A stretch of 64,000 nt of DNA from Formosa sp. (GCA_018673215.1 JABHDE010000076.1:56991-120990), one strand, 5' to 3'; shown: positions 1 to 9,695, counted from the first letter of the stretch. Notes: generated from the letters alone by a model not told the origin. Made by a program: numbers and translations.

Positions 1-357
1 GAGAGTTTTATTAAGGAGCTTAGAGACCCCACTCTCAGGAACTTCTTGAATTGAATCTATGGTCATTTTTTGGGCATAACTTAAGTTATTTAAAACATCG
101 GGATCGTTTGGAGCTAACAGCAGTGCCTTTTCGTAATAAAATATACTAGGGCCAATTTCATTCAATTTATAATAACAGTTGGCAAGATTAAAATAGAGTT
201 CAGCAGAGTGCTGATTGGACGCCAATATCGCGTCATACTGACCAATAGCCTCTTTATAATTTCCAGAATTGTAAAGTGCATTAGCCTGCTTAAAAGACAC
301 TGTAGTTTGAGAAAACCCAAGCAAAGACATCAACCAAAAAATAAGAATTTTTTTCAT
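1..357 (-). CDS. batE: BatE-like tetratricopeptide protein (partial, C-terminus beyond window)
   Basis: Too incomplete for the ORF track, but the reverse strand is open from an ATG at 357 to the window edge (119 residues). The N-terminus (MKKILIFWLMSLLGFSQ) is a signal peptide, followed by two TPR-like units (YNSGNYKEAIGQYDAIL; LYFNLANCYYKLNEIGPSIFYYEKAL). It starts 4 bases after the batD stop and is the last recognisable gene of the aerotolerance operon. BatE family members usually have further membrane segments and an SH3 domain; that part lies outside the window. Its role, scaffolding envelope complexes with BatA-D, is inferred from the family. Confidence 0.85.
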   Translation of the reverse strand, partial: MKKILIFWLMSLLGFSQTTVSFKQANALYNSGNYKEAIGQYDAILASNQHSAELYFNLANCYYKLNEIGPSIFYYEKALLLAPNDPDVLNNLSYAQKMTIDSIQEVPESGVSKLLNKTL

Positions 358-361
358 TTGT

Positions 362-2125
362 TTAATTTAATTGTTTGTCTAAAGCATTAATGACTCTTCC
401 AGCTTTTTTGTAATCATTTTGCATGTCAACCGTTGAAAGCGGAGTGTATCTTGCTAGTTCACAAGCTGTAAGAAGAGATATAAATCCTATCAAGGTATCG
501 CTGCCTACGTTTTTACCTAAAAGTAATTCCTCGATTTTATCTTTATTAAACTCACTGGTCTCTAAATGTAACTTTGACTTTAAATAATTGTGAAGCGCAC
601 GTTCAAGGGCATTATAAAACTGTTCCTTTTTCCCCAGTGATTTTCTTGCTTCACTTAAATATTTTCTTGCTAATCGGTTTGTTTTTCGGATTTTATTTCC
701 AGTTACATCTAAGGCGCGAATCATTCGCCTTTTAACCAACAACATGATAAATGGAATAAACAAAAAGGGAGCTAACAACAAGATCCAAAACAAGTTGGAA
801 TTAAAAAAGGGCTCAGTAGTAATTAACTGAAAGTCTGTAGTTGTTTTGAAAGAGCTAAATTGATTTGAGTTGGGTGAAATCACATTTTCAGCAACAAGTC
901 CTGAGGGTGTGCTATTTGGGCTTACGGTGTTCTTTGGTCCTTCATCAACCTCGATAATAAGTCGTTCTGAGTTTATTGTTTTGTATTGTTTTGTTTTTAA
1001 ATCAAAGTATGAAAAAGAGACAACAGGAATAGGATAACTCCCTTGGTAATTTGGCACCACCGTATAAGTGTCATTGATGCTTCCTTGCATGCCTGTAGCT
1101 TTCGTATTTACTTTTTCGGAGTGCTTTGGCTCATAAACTTCAAGCGCACTAGGCAGCACCAACCTTGGAAGTCTAAATAGCTTTAAATTACCTTTTCCAG
1201 AAACGCTGACTTTAAATTCAAGGGCCTCAGTAGCTTTTAAACTCTGTTTGTTGGTGGTTACTTCAAAATCGAAACTCCCAACAGCCCCAGAAAAGTCTTC
1301 AGGTTTTCCGTTTTCGGGAAGGGGTTTTACGATAATGGTTCTATTTCTACTTGAGACTGTTCGATTTACTGTACTCATAAAGCTTCTGCCAAAAACATCC
1401 CGCCTTTGTGAAGGAACTTCAACAGTCACATCAAGAGATAGCGGTTCAATGCTGAGTTTCCCTGTTTTTTGGGGATATAAAACAGTTTTTCTTAGAACAA
1501 CATAGCGGTAATCTTCTCCTTTGTAAGTGCCTTCCTGAACATTTACGCTTTTTACATCAATATTTTGACTCCAAAAGTCACTGTATCTCGGGTTGTCTAT
1601 TTCGCGCCAGTTTCGAACACCAGTATTTTGAGCGACATATAATTTATAAACAACAGTAATTGCTTCGTTTAAAAAAGGGTTGGTATTAGAAATTTCAGCA
1701 ACCAAGTGAATTTTTTCTGAAGCAATATAATCGGGATCATTAGGGTCTTTTGGCTTATCAATCGCAGCAGTGACGGTTATTTTTATTGGAAGGGTTTTAT
1801 AGGTTTCTCCTTCAATCTCAATACTCGCCTGGCCAATCGTAAATCCACCTCTTTTTTTGGGTGCCAAAAAATAGCTGTAGCTTTTAGAAAATGAACGCGT
1901 TCCATTTATCCATGAATTATTGATCGATTGGCTTGGGCCTCCAACGACTGTAAAGTTTTCAAAACTTGGAGGCTCAAAATTATCCCCATCGGTATTCATT
2001 GTAAAATCGACCCTAAGACGTTCGTTGATTCCAAGCTGCTTTTTGCTCACTTTAGCATCAAAAGACACTTGTGCCGAAAGGAATCCAGACAGTATAAAAG
2101 TAAGTAAAAGTATCTTTTTCTTCAT
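362..2125 (-). CDS. batD: BatD, oxygen-tolerance protein
   Basis: 587 residues. A signal peptide (MKKKILLLTFILSGFLSAQ) is followed by a long periplasmic part of Ig-like beta domains with the typical early motif FTVVGGPSQS, then one membrane helix near residues 443-465 (NLFWILLLAPFLFIPFIMLLV). A basic cytoplasmic tail of about 110 residues carries a predicted helical domain (YNALERALHNYLKSKL). This matches the Bacteroides aerotolerance BatD architecture and length. The gene lies 3 bases after batC and 4 bases before batE in one operon. Its biochemical activity is unknown; it probably acts with the VWA proteins BatA and BatB at the inner membrane. Confidence 0.93.
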   Translation of the reverse strand: MKKKILLLTFILSGFLSAQVSFDAKVSKKQLGINERLRVDFTMNTDGDNFEPPSFENFTVVGGPSQSINNSWINGTRSFSKSYSYFLAPKKRGGFTIGQASIEIEGETYKTLPIKITVTAAIDKPKDPNDPDYIASEKIHLVAEISNTNPFLNEAITVVYKLYVAQNTGVRNWREIDNPRYSDFWSQNIDVKSVNVQEGTYKGEDYRYVVLRKTVLYPQKTGKLSIEPLSLDVTVEVPSQRRDVFGRSFMSTVNRTVSSRNRTIIVKPLPENGKPEDFSGAVGSFDFEVTTNKQSLKATEALEFKVSVSGKGNLKLFRLPRLVLPSALEVYEPKHSEKVNTKATGMQGSINDTYTVVPNYQGSYPIPVVSFSYFDLKTKQYKTINSERLIIEVDEGPKNTVSPNSTPSGLVAENVISPNSNQFSSFKTTTDFQLITTEPFFNSNLFWILLLAPFLFIPFIMLLVKRRMIRALDVTGNKIRKTNRLARKYLSEARKSLGKKEQFYNALERALHNYLKSKLHLETSEFNKDKIEELLLGKNVGSDTLIGFISLLTACELARYTPLSTVDMQNDYKKAGRVINALDKQLN

Positions 2126-2128
2126 TGC

Positions 2129-3013
2129 CTACCAGTCTTTATCTGTTTTAACTTTGATACCTTTTGTTTTGGATGCGTTCATTTTTTCTTGCACTTTTTT
2201 CTCTTCATTATTCATCGCTTCAAGTAAATTTTTTACTTGTTGTGGCGACAGCTTTCCAGGCTGTTGCTGCGGCTGACCCTTGTCGTCTTTAGGGTCTTTA
2301 TTTTTTTGGTCTCCTTTTTCGTCTTTGGGTTTTCCGTCTTCATCCTCCTTATCATCTCCGTTGTCTTTGTCTTCGTCTTCATCCCCTTTATCTTTGTTCT
2401 TCTCCTCTTTATCCTTTTTATCGTCGCTATCGTCTTTCTCGTCTTTGTTCTCGTCCTGATCTTTATCCTTGTCTTCGTCGTCACCATCACCATCACCCTC
2501 GCCTTGTTCTTTAGCACATTCTTGAGCAAGGGCCAAATTATATCGACTTTCGTCGTCCGAAGGGTTGTTCCTCAACGCATTTTTAAAGGCTGAAACAGCT
2601 TTTTTACACTGTTTTTTTTGCATTAAAATATTTCCAATATTATGAAATGCCTTGTGTTTTTCGGATTTTGAATTACTATTGTCCACAGCCTCTAAATGAC
2701 GTAACAATGCTTCATCATATAGTTTAGAATTGTAATAGGCATTTCCTAAATTAAAAGACCCCATAGCGTTATTTTGCTTTGTTGAAACTGCCAATCGGTA
2801 TTTTTTTTCGGCTGCAATAAAATCTTTTTCTACTATTAAGTTTCCTTCAAAAATATAATTGTTAGAGTCAGATAATTGGGGGTCTATTTTTTGAGCTTGA
2901 CCAAGAAAGGGAATTAAAAAAAACAAAAATAGACAAGCGAAAGAACATCTAAAGTATGCTAATTGGCGGGCTTCAAGCCCTAAATTTTTAAGGATGTCAG
3001 TTATGTGCTTCAT
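2129..3013 (-). CDS. batC: BatC, tetratricopeptide protein with acidic/lysine-rich tail
   Basis: 294 residues. After an N-terminal hydrophobic segment (CLFLFFLIPFLGQAQ, about residues 28-41) come three TPR-like units (for example MGSFNLGNAYYNSKLYDEALLR, HNIGNILMQKKQCKKAVSAF). A low-complexity run of Asp, Glu and Lys follows at about residues 170-245, then a short KLSPQQVKNLLEAMNNEEKKVQEKM helix typical of BatC C-termini. It overlaps batB by 4 bases (ATGA), implying translational coupling. The charged stretch creates long false ORFs in the other frames. A role as periplasmic scaffold is inferred from the TPRs and the operon. Confidence 0.92.
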   Translation of the reverse strand: MKHITDILKNLGLEARQLAYFRCSFACLFLFFLIPFLGQAQKIDPQLSDSNNYIFEGNLIVEKDFIAAEKKYRLAVSTKQNNAMGSFNLGNAYYNSKLYDEALLRHLEAVDNSNSKSEKHKAFHNIGNILMQKKQCKKAVSAFKNALRNNPSDDESRYNLALAQECAKEQGEGDGDGDDEDKDKDQDENKDEKDDSDDKKDKEEKNKDKGDEDEDKDNGDDKEDEDGKPKDEKGDQKNKDPKDDKGQPQQQPGKLSPQQVKNLLEAMNNEEKKVQEKMNASKTKGIKVKTDKDW

Positions 3014-4047
3014 AGGTTTTCGTTAAATAAATTCAGACGTTTTAGCCAAGCAGTTTTTCGTTCTAAAAATAAAATATCTAGAATCAAAAAGAACAACCCT
3101 AGACCTAAAAACCACTGGAATTGATCTTTATATTCTGCAAATTCTTTAGCTTCAAATTCTTTTTTATCCATTCGATTTAAAATCTCTCGAATTTGTTCGA
3201 CCACTTCAGCGGTCGAATTTCCGTCTATATATTTTCCCTTTGCCTCTGAAGCAATTTGCTTTAGAGTTTCTGTGTTAAGCTTCGTGATAACCGTCTCGTT
3301 GTTCTTATTCTTTTTATAGCTCATCACGACTCCATTTCGTTTCAACGGAATGGGACCCCCTTTTTCACTTCCTACTCCAATGGTATATATTTTAATACCC
3401 TCTTCTGAAGCTGCTTCAGCAACCTCAACGCTGAGGTCGTTATGATCCTCTCCATCCGAAATGATGACTAATACTCTATTGGTTTGTTGGGCATCATCAA
3501 AATAATTTCGTGACAGCTGAATGGCTTCATCTATAGCGGTTCCTTGTGAGGATAGCATATCGGTGTTTATGCTTTGTAAAAACATTTTTGCCGTTCCATA
3601 GTCCGTTGTAATTGGCAGCTGTGGAAATGCTTTGCCAGCGTAAGCAATAATCCCGACTCGATCACTTGCTAAATTATTTATAATTTGAGTTACCAACTGT
3701 TTGGATTTCTCCAACCGATTGGGCGACACATCTTCCGCAAGCATACTTTTTGAAACGTCAATGGCAAAAACAATATCCACACCTTCTCTTTTAATTGTCT
3801 CAAGTTTTGTGCCAATTTTCGGATTCACTAATGCGATAATAAAACAGCTTATAGACAGAGACAAAACAGAAAATTTAAGGATCGATTTGAATACGGATTG
3901 ATCTGGGCTGAGTCGTTTTAGAGTACTAATGCTTCCAAATTTTTTTTGAATGCGTTTTTTCCAGAGGAGCGTCCACAAGAATACCACTAACATCACGGGG
4001 ATGATGAGCAGCAGCCAAAACCATATTTTTTCTTCTAATTGATACAT
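3010..4047 (-). CDS. batB: BatB, membrane-anchored von Willebrand factor A protein
   Basis: 345 residues. Two N-terminal membrane helices (residues about 8-28 and 56-76) are followed by a VWA domain with the metal-ion-dependent adhesion site DVSKS (IDVSKSMLAEDVSPNR) and ISDGEDHND. A C-terminal helix ends the protein (FLGLGLFFLILDILFL). Its ATG directly abuts the batA stop codon (TAGATG), and it overlaps batC by 4 bases. BatA and BatB are paralogous VWA proteins that in this family form envelope complexes worked on by the MoxR ATPase. Confidence 0.94.
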   Translation of the reverse strand: MYQLEEKIWFWLLLIIPVMLVVFLWTLLWKKRIQKKFGSISTLKRLSPDQSVFKSILKFSVLSLSISCFIIALVNPKIGTKLETIKREGVDIVFAIDVSKSMLAEDVSPNRLEKSKQLVTQIINNLASDRVGIIAYAGKAFPQLPITTDYGTAKMFLQSINTDMLSSQGTAIDEAIQLSRNYFDDAQQTNRVLVIISDGEDHNDLSVEVAEAASEEGIKIYTIGVGSEKGGPIPLKRNGVVMSYKKNKNNETVITKLNTETLKQIASEAKGKYIDGNSTAEVVEQIREILNRMDKKEFEAKEFAEYKDQFQWFLGLGLFFLILDILFLERKTAWLKRLNLFNENL

Positions 4048-5046
4048 CTAAATAAAACTTCTAAATATTGTAAAACGCAATAAAAATTCAAACAACAATA
4101 GACCCAAAGCGATCCAAACTAAAGGTCTAAATTTTTCTTCATAATTATAAAACTTAAACTCTTCAACTTCCGTTTTTTCGAGTTTGTCAATCTCTTTATA
4201 GATTTCCTTTAATTTACGATTATTAGTTGCTCTAAAGTATTTTCCACCAGTAACCTCAGCAATTTCTTTTAAGAGGTTTTCGTCAATTTCCACTTGAATT
4301 TTACCGTACTGAAACACCCCATTTCTAATAGCAATTGGCGACAAGGCCATACCGTTGGTGCCCAATCCGATGGTGTATGTTTTAATTCCGTATTCTACGG
4401 CTAATTCACTTGCCGTTTGAGGGTCTATAAACCCAGCATTATTTACCCCATCAGTCAAAAGGATAATAATTTTACTTTTTGCCTTGCTGTCCTTGACACG
4501 ATTCACGGCGGTTGCAAGTCCCATTCCAATGGCGGTTCCGCCCGTGATAATAGAATTGTATTTTATGTCCTTTAACGATTGGAGTACAATGCTTTTATCG
4601 CTTGTAATCGGAGTTTTCGTATAACTTTCACCAGCATACTCTACAAGCCCAATTCGATCGTTGGGACGCCCTTTGATAAAATCAGCAGCCACATTTTTTA
4701 AGGCTTCAAGGCGGTTGGGTTTGAGATCTTTTGCCAACATGCTCGCGGAAACATCTATAGCGATGACAATGTCAATCCCACGGGTTGTTTTGGTTTTGGA
4801 AGAAACATCAACCGTTTGAGGACGTGCAAGCGCCAACACCACTAAAACAATCGCCGTCATTCGGAGTCCAAGCAGAGCATGTTTTAGCTTGCTCCAAAGA
4901 GAGTTTTTTTTAAACCCCTGTACACTCGAAATACTTAATTGCGCCGTCTGCTTTTTAAGTTTTAACACATACCAAAACACCAATAAAGGCACCACTAACA
5001 GCAGCCACAAAAATTCTTTTTGAGTAAAATCGATTCCGTCAAACAT
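4048..5046 (-). CDS. batA: BatA, membrane-anchored von Willebrand factor A protein
   Basis: 332 residues with the same plan as BatB: N-terminal helices (FLWLLLVVPLLVFWYVL; MTAIVLVVLALA), a VWA domain with an intact metal site (AIDVSASMLAKDLKPN; LLTDGVNNAG) and a C-terminal helix (LVWIALGLLLFEFLL). The start is shared with the preceding stop in a one-base TAATG overlap, so it is translationally coupled to the DUF4381-like gene. Function is inferred from the MoxR/Bat family. Confidence 0.94.
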   Translation of the reverse strand: MFDGIDFTQKEFLWLLLVVPLLVFWYVLKLKKQTAQLSISSVQGFKKNSLWSKLKHALLGLRMTAIVLVVLALARPQTVDVSSKTKTTRGIDIVIAIDVSASMLAKDLKPNRLEALKNVAADFIKGRPNDRIGLVEYAGESYTKTPITSDKSIVLQSLKDIKYNSIITGGTAIGMGLATAVNRVKDSKAKSKIIILLTDGVNNAGFIDPQTASELAVEYGIKTYTIGLGTNGMALSPIAIRNGVFQYGKIQVEIDENLLKEIAEVTGGKYFRATNNRKLKEIYKEIDKLEKTEVEEFKFYNYEEKFRPLVWIALGLLLFEFLLRFTIFRSFI

Positions 5047-6716
5047 TACTTTTCGTCTTCTGTTAGTTTAATGAGTTCTATAGAATTTAAAATACGTTCT
5101 ATCATCTGATCGGCATATATGTCTTCTTCCTTCCATGTTAAAATAACTTGTTGCAATAAATTAGGGGTCGAAAACCCTAAAATGATGTATTTTCCTTTTA
5201 TTGGCCTGTCTTCTACTAAAAAATCTGCCGTTCCAAACGTCTTAATACCCTCTTGCCCGTTAGGCGTTATAAACTGTTCGTTGCGTGATATAATATTTGT
5301 AGTACCCTTTTCTTCAAAAGTATCTAGGACCCCTTCAGCCACTTGTAGGACATCAATAGGGGTTTCTTTTGCTTCGCCACTTTCATCTGTTTCAGCAACA
5401 AATTTAGAGCTGTTTATAACGATATCAATCGGTGTCTCGATCCCAGCGTATGTAAAAGAAACCGTTTGTACCTTGCCTTTCATTTTTTCAGGAACCACAA
5501 CATTTTGACGCTCCAAAACGATTGGCGTTGATATGGTAACTCCCGGTGCGCCATACTCACTTGTTACCCATGGTTTTTTTTCTAACAATAATTTGCTAGG
5601 GTTTCTCAGTACGGTGTCTTTAACTTCTGTGAATCCAGAGTGGATTACAAAGCCTGTGAAGGTGATTAAAATGACCCCAACAACGATTGCTGCAATTTGC
5701 TTAATTCTTTTCCGTTTTTGTTGTTTCGCTAGGGCCTCTCGATAAGCTAAATCTTGCAATAATTCTTCTTCGGTGGGTTCTGGAAGGCCTTCTTTTACAT
5801 GATCAATTTCTAGCTCGACCGTGTTTTTATCGAGTTTTGCAAGTTGATAATCAGGTTTAGATTTGGCAAATTTCACCAAATCAGCACGTTTCAAAATCGT
5901 TTCAATATTTAGAATGGTCTCTTTGCTGAGCTTAATTTGATTGGCTGCTTTAAGAGTGTTTAGTCGGGTTATCAATTCGTCTGTGGTACTTTCTAACGAC
6001 TGCTCGTACACCTTTTCATCAAGATATTGTCTCAAAATCAATGTCAAATCGGAATAATAGGTTTTAATTTCCTCATTTTCAAAATAGTGATCTTCATCTA
6101 ATTTTTCAAGCGCTAGTTTGGCACGTTCATAAGGTGGAAGTGCCGCAATTTTTTCAGCTTCGGTCAACGGTTTTTTGCGCCAAAAAAACCAATATAATAT
6201 ACCACTTATAAGTAAGGAAATAATTAAAATGATGCCTAGAATATTCCAGATTCCAGAACGTTTTTTCTCAATCTGGATAAGCGGTTTTATGTCAAATAGC
6301 TTTTGTTTGGTGGTATCTACTACCACTGGATTCACTTGTACTTCTAATGAATCTGTAAAAAAGATCTTGTCCCCAATAATTATTTTTTGTTTTGGAATCG
6401 TATAAACTCCCGAATCAAATTGGGTCAGGCCGTAGGTTTTAGTGAGTTGATAATATCCCTCTTTTGTAGTGGTATCAATCGCGTAGCTATTGATCATTTC
6501 AAGTGGCTGAAACGTTTGTTCTTCAGAGAATACCACGAGCGCAGTGGTGTCTGCTTTTACTTGGATTTTATAAAACAATTCGGCCCCAATTTTAATAGCA
6601 GTCGAGTCGATACTAGAGGACACTTGTCCATAGCCCACAAGAGATAGGAGCATACAACAAACACTCAAAAGTATGTTTTGAGTGAGGAAGGATTTTATGC
6701 TGATATTTATCTTCAT
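5046..6716 (-). CDS. DUF4381-like signal-peptide membrane protein of the bat operon
   Basis: 556 residues from the ATG at 6716. The ORF track begins five codons earlier at a GTG; the ATG is preferred because MKINISIKSFLTQNILLSVCC begins a normal signal peptide. Residues about 35-150 form a periplasmic beta domain, followed by a membrane helix (WNILGIILIISLLISGILYWFFW). A cytoplasmic helical region resembling DUF4381/BatD tails comes next (PPYERAKLALEKLDEDHYF; YYSDLTLILRQYLDEKVYEQ). A second helix (IAAIVVGVILITFTGFVI) leads to a C-terminal domain. This gene sits between DUF58 and batA in many flavobacterial operons. I know of no assigned activity; it probably couples the VWA proteins to MoxR. 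Confidence 0.8.
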   Translation of the reverse strand: MKINISIKSFLTQNILLSVCCMLLSLVGYGQVSSSIDSTAIKIGAELFYKIQVKADTTALVVFSEEQTFQPLEMINSYAIDTTTKEGYYQLTKTYGLTQFDSGVYTIPKQKIIIGDKIFFTDSLEVQVNPVVVDTTKQKLFDIKPLIQIEKKRSGIWNILGIILIISLLISGILYWFFWRKKPLTEAEKIAALPPYERAKLALEKLDEDHYFENEEIKTYYSDLTLILRQYLDEKVYEQSLESTTDELITRLNTLKAANQIKLSKETILNIETILKRADLVKFAKSKPDYQLAKLDKNTVELEIDHVKEGLPEPTEEELLQDLAYREALAKQQKRKRIKQIAAIVVGVILITFTGFVIHSGFTEVKDTVLRNPSKLLLEKKPWVTSEYGAPGVTISTPIVLERQNVVVPEKMKGKVQTVSFTYAGIETPIDIVINSSKFVAETDESGEAKETPIDVLQVAEGVLDTFEEKGTTNIISRNEQFITPNGQEGIKTFGTADFLVEDRPIKGKYIILGFSTPNLLQQVILTWKEEDIYADQMIERILNSIELIKLTEDEK

Positions 6717-6723
6717 GTATTGT

Positions 6724-7590
6724 TTATCCACGTTGTTTAAAATAGCCTAATAGTTTTTTTACATAACTTTCATCCACTCTGCAATCCAGTGCGCCCGCGC
6801 CCGACTTTTTAAAACTATCGGAAAAATAATGAAGCTTGTTTTGGTAATTCGCTTGGTAGTTTTTACGCACGGTTTTTGAAGCGGTATTGACTAAAAACGA
6901 GGCACCCGTTTCTTGGTCTTCCATCTGTACCATTCCCAAATTTGGAATTTCAGCTTCGTATTTGTCATAAATGCGGATTCCAGTAATATCGTGTTTTCCT
7001 GAAGCAATTTTTAAATTGTGTTGGTATTCTTCCGTCATGAAATCAGAAAGCAAAAATACAATGGCTTTCTTTTTCATCACATTGGACAGAAACTTTAAGG
7101 CTTCCGCGATGTTTGTAAGTTTACTTTTAGGTTCAAATTCAATCAGTTCTCTAATGATTCTCAACACATGAGAACGCCCTTTTTTGGGAGGGATGTACAA
7201 TTCAATTCCATCGGAAAATAAAATCAATCCAATTTTGTCGTTGTTTTGTGTGGCCGAAAACGCGAGAGTCGCAGCAATTTCAGTAACAATTTCATTTTTA
7301 AATTGCGCTTCGGTTCCAAATAATTTAGACCCAGACACATCAACCATTAACATCATGGTGAGCTCGCGCTCTTCTTCAAATACTTTTATGTGCGGTTCGT
7401 TGCAGCGTGCCGTAACATTCCAGTCAATGTTTCTTACATCGTCACCATACTGATAGGGTCTAACTTCTGAAAAAGTCATACCACGGCCTTTGAAAGTCGA
7501 GTGGTACTCTCCCCCAAACACATGGTCGGACAACCGCCGTGTTTTGATCTCTATTTTCCGAACTTTTTTAAGTAATTCCTTGGTATCCAT
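6724..7590 (-). CDS. DUF58 domain protein with VWA-like fold
   Basis: 288 residues, cytosolic, without signal or membrane segments. It carries the DUF58 hallmark (GRGMTFSEVRPYQYGDDVRNIDWNVTAR) followed by a VWA-like metal site (MLMVDVSGSKLFGT) and FLLSDFM. It is the second gene of the moxR-bat operon and extends 8 bases past the upstream GTG of the next ORF. In the family, DUF58 proteins act as adaptors between the MoxR AAA ATPase and membrane VWA partners; this role is inferred here from context. Confidence 0.92.
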   Translation of the reverse strand: MDTKELLKKVRKIEIKTRRLSDHVFGGEYHSTFKGRGMTFSEVRPYQYGDDVRNIDWNVTARCNEPHIKVFEEERELTMMLMVDVSGSKLFGTEAQFKNEIVTEIAATLAFSATQNNDKIGLILFSDGIELYIPPKKGRSHVLRIIRELIEFEPKSKLTNIAEALKFLSNVMKKKAIVFLLSDFMTEEYQHNLKIASGKHDITGIRIYDKYEAEIPNLGMVQMEDQETGASFLVNTASKTVRKNYQANYQNKLHYFSDSFKKSGAGALDCRVDESYVKKLLGYFKQRG

Positions 7591-7649
7591 TTGATAAGTG
7601 TACTGTTAGGTGTGTGTGATTTATAAATCTCACAAAAAGTCACTACGAA

Positions 7650-8654
7650 TTAAGGCACCTCAATGACATTAACAATTTTACTAATAATATCCTCTGATGT
7701 TACATTTTCAGCTTCAGCTTCATATGTAATTCCTATACGGTGTCTCAATACGTCATATACAACAGCGCGCACGTCTTCGGGAATGACATAGCCACGTCGC
7801 TTGATAAATGCGTAACACTTTGCTGCAGTAGCAAGATTGATACTTCCCCTTGGAGACGCTCCAAAAGAAATTAACGGTTTGAGTTCTGCTAAGCGGTATT
7901 TTTCGGGATAACGAGTAGCAAAAACAATATCTAAAATATATTTTTCAATTTTTTCATCCATATAAACCTCTCTTACGGCGGCTTGTGCACTTAAAATCTG
8001 CTTGACGGTTACGACAGGCTTGATTTTTTCAAAGGCACCTTTTAGATTGGCACGAACAATTTGTTGTTCGTCTTCAATTTTTGGATAGTCAATGATTGTT
8101 TTTAGCATGAAACGATCCACTTGAGCTTCGGGAAGCGGGTAAGTTCCTTCTTGTTCTACAGGGTTTTGAGTTGCCATTACAAGGAAGGGTTTTTCTAAAA
8201 CAAAAGTTTCGTCGCCAATAGTGACTTGTTTTTCTTGCATTGCTTCTAATAATGCGGACTGTACTTTAGCGGGCGCACGGTTGATTTCGTCAGCGAGCAC
8301 AAAGTTGGCAAAAATCGGCCCTTTTTTTATGCTAAAATCATTGGCTTTGATGTTGTAAATCATGGTTCCAACAACATCAGCTGGCAAGAGGTCTGGAGTA
8401 AATTGTATCCTACTAAAAGTTCCAGCAACTGCTTGTGATAAGGTATTGATAGCAAGTGTTTTGGCGAGTCCAGGAACACCTTCCAAAAGAATATGACCCT
8501 GACCTAAAAGTCCTATAAGTAAACGCTCAACCATGTGTTTTTGTCCAACGATCACTTTTCCCATTTCCATGGCAAGCAAATCCACAAAAGCACTTTCTTC
8601 TTCAATTTTTTTATTTATTGACGCAATGTCAACCATTGTTTTATCTTCTTCCAT
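7650..8654 (-). CDS. moxR: MoxR-family AAA+ ATPase
   Basis: 334 residues. The Walker A motif is GVPGLAKT (residues 59-66) and the Walker B/Mg site is VLADEINRAPAK. ATQNPVEQEGTYPLPEAQVDRF is the MoxR signature with sensor 1 and the arginine finger region. A lid domain with FGASPRGS (sensor 2) follows. It is the first gene of the bat operon, 59 bases before the DUF58 gene, a larger gap than elsewhere in the operon. MoxR ATPases are thought to remodel or load metal into VWA partners. No clear bacteroidetal -7/-33 pair was seen just upstream. Confidence 0.95.
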   Translation of the reverse strand: MEEDKTMVDIASINKKIEEESAFVDLLAMEMGKVIVGQKHMVERLLIGLLGQGHILLEGVPGLAKTLAINTLSQAVAGTFSRIQFTPDLLPADVVGTMIYNIKANDFSIKKGPIFANFVLADEINRAPAKVQSALLEAMQEKQVTIGDETFVLEKPFLVMATQNPVEQEGTYPLPEAQVDRFMLKTIIDYPKIEDEQQIVRANLKGAFEKIKPVVTVKQILSAQAAVREVYMDEKIEKYILDIVFATRYPEKYRLAELKPLISFGASPRGSINLATAAKCYAFIKRRGYVIPEDVRAVVYDVLRHRIGITYEAEAENVTSEDIISKIVNVIEVP

Positions 8655-8809
8655 TGTGATAATTTAAGTAATTCTTTTAGGGTGTTTTTTTTGGTTATGC
8701 AATTTGTTAAAATAATTTCGTTCTCCCTGTTAATAATTGGTTAAAAATTAAAGCGGTTTTATGGGATAATGAAAGATTGTTTGTTAATTTTAGACTTCAA
8801 TCTATTGAA

Positions 8810-9685
8810 ATGAATAACAGAAAATTTTCAAAAATTATTGTAGGGACTATGTCTTGGGGTGTTTGGGGTAAAAACTACCGTTTTTCTGAAATGCAACGCC
8901 TGATTGAAACGACCGTTGATTTGGGAATTAGCTCTTTTGACCATGCTGATATTTATGGCGGTTATACCACAGAATCGGCATTTGGAACGGCCTTTTCTAA
9001 AACTAAAATCTCGCGGGCAAATGTTCAATTTATTTCTAAATGTGGAATACAGCTGGTATCTCCAACTCGTCAGAATGAGCTCAAACATTACGATTGTTCG
9101 AAAGAGTATATCATTTCTTCTGCTGAGGCATCTCTTAAGCACTTACAAACAGAGTATCTAGACGTTCTTTTGATTCATAGACCCAGTCCATTGATGCACC
9201 CTCATGAAGTGATGCAGGCAGTTGAACAGTTAAAAAAGGAAGGTAAAATAAATCATTTTGGAGTGTCTAATTTCACTCCTTCACAAATTGAGCTTATTTC
9301 TACCGAAGTGGTTATTGATGTGAATCAAATTGAATTTTCTGCCGTGCACTGCGAAGCCTTGTTCGATGGACGTTTAGACAAGATGCTCACAGAAAACATA
9401 ACCCCGATGGCTTGGGCGCCTTTAGGCAAGATTTTTAGTAAGGAAATGACTCCTCGAAAAAAACGTATTTTAGAACAACTAGAACTGTTGACCACCAAAT
9501 ATAATGCCAGCCCAGATCAGTTGTTATTGGCCTGGATTTTAGAGCACCCTTCAGGAATTCACCCTGTGATTGGCAGTACAAATTTAGAACGTATTAAAGC
9601 GGCTTCAGAGGCAGTATCCATACCTCTAACAACACAAGACTGGTTTAAAATACTGGAGGCAAGCCAAGGGCATGAAGTCCCCTAA
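8810..9685 (+). CDS. Aldo/keto reductase family oxidoreductase
   Basis: 291 residues from the ATG at 8810. The track start at 8777 is a TTG with 11 extra residues and is less likely because the family begins around NRKFSKIIVGTMSWG. The catalytic tetrad of the NADPH-dependent (alpha/beta)8 barrel is visible: Asp (SSFDHADIYG), Tyr in the same motif, Lys (FISKCG) and His (LLIHRPSP). The C-terminal cofactor motif HPVIGSTNLERI is present. It resembles the YdhF-type branch. The substrate cannot be told from sequence. It is divergent from moxR with about 155 bases between, and is followed immediately by the AlbA_2-type gene. Confidence 0.9.
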   Translation: MNNRKFSKIIVGTMSWGVWGKNYRFSEMQRLIETTVDLGISSFDHADIYGGYTTESAFGTAFSKTKISRANVQFISKCGIQLVSPTRQNELKHYDCSKEYIISSAEASLKHLQTEYLDVLLIHRPSPLMHPHEVMQAVEQLKKEGKINHFGVSNFTPSQIELISTEVVIDVNQIEFSAVHCEALFDGRLDKMLTENITPMAWAPLGKIFSKEMTPRKKRILEQLELLTTKYNASPDQLLLAWILEHPSGIHPVIGSTNLERIKAASEAVSIPLTTQDWFKILEASQGHEVP

Positions 9686-9695
9686 AACAAAAAAA

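Noticed and set aside
2233-2593. Long overlapping ORFs on both strands in batC
   Set aside because: Arg/Thr/Lys- or Val/Phe-rich shadows generated by the repetitive GAT/GAC/AAA codons of BatC.
6717-6731. GTG start of the DUF4381-like protein
   Set aside because: The ATG five codons downstream begins a standard signal peptide, so the upstream extension is unlikely.
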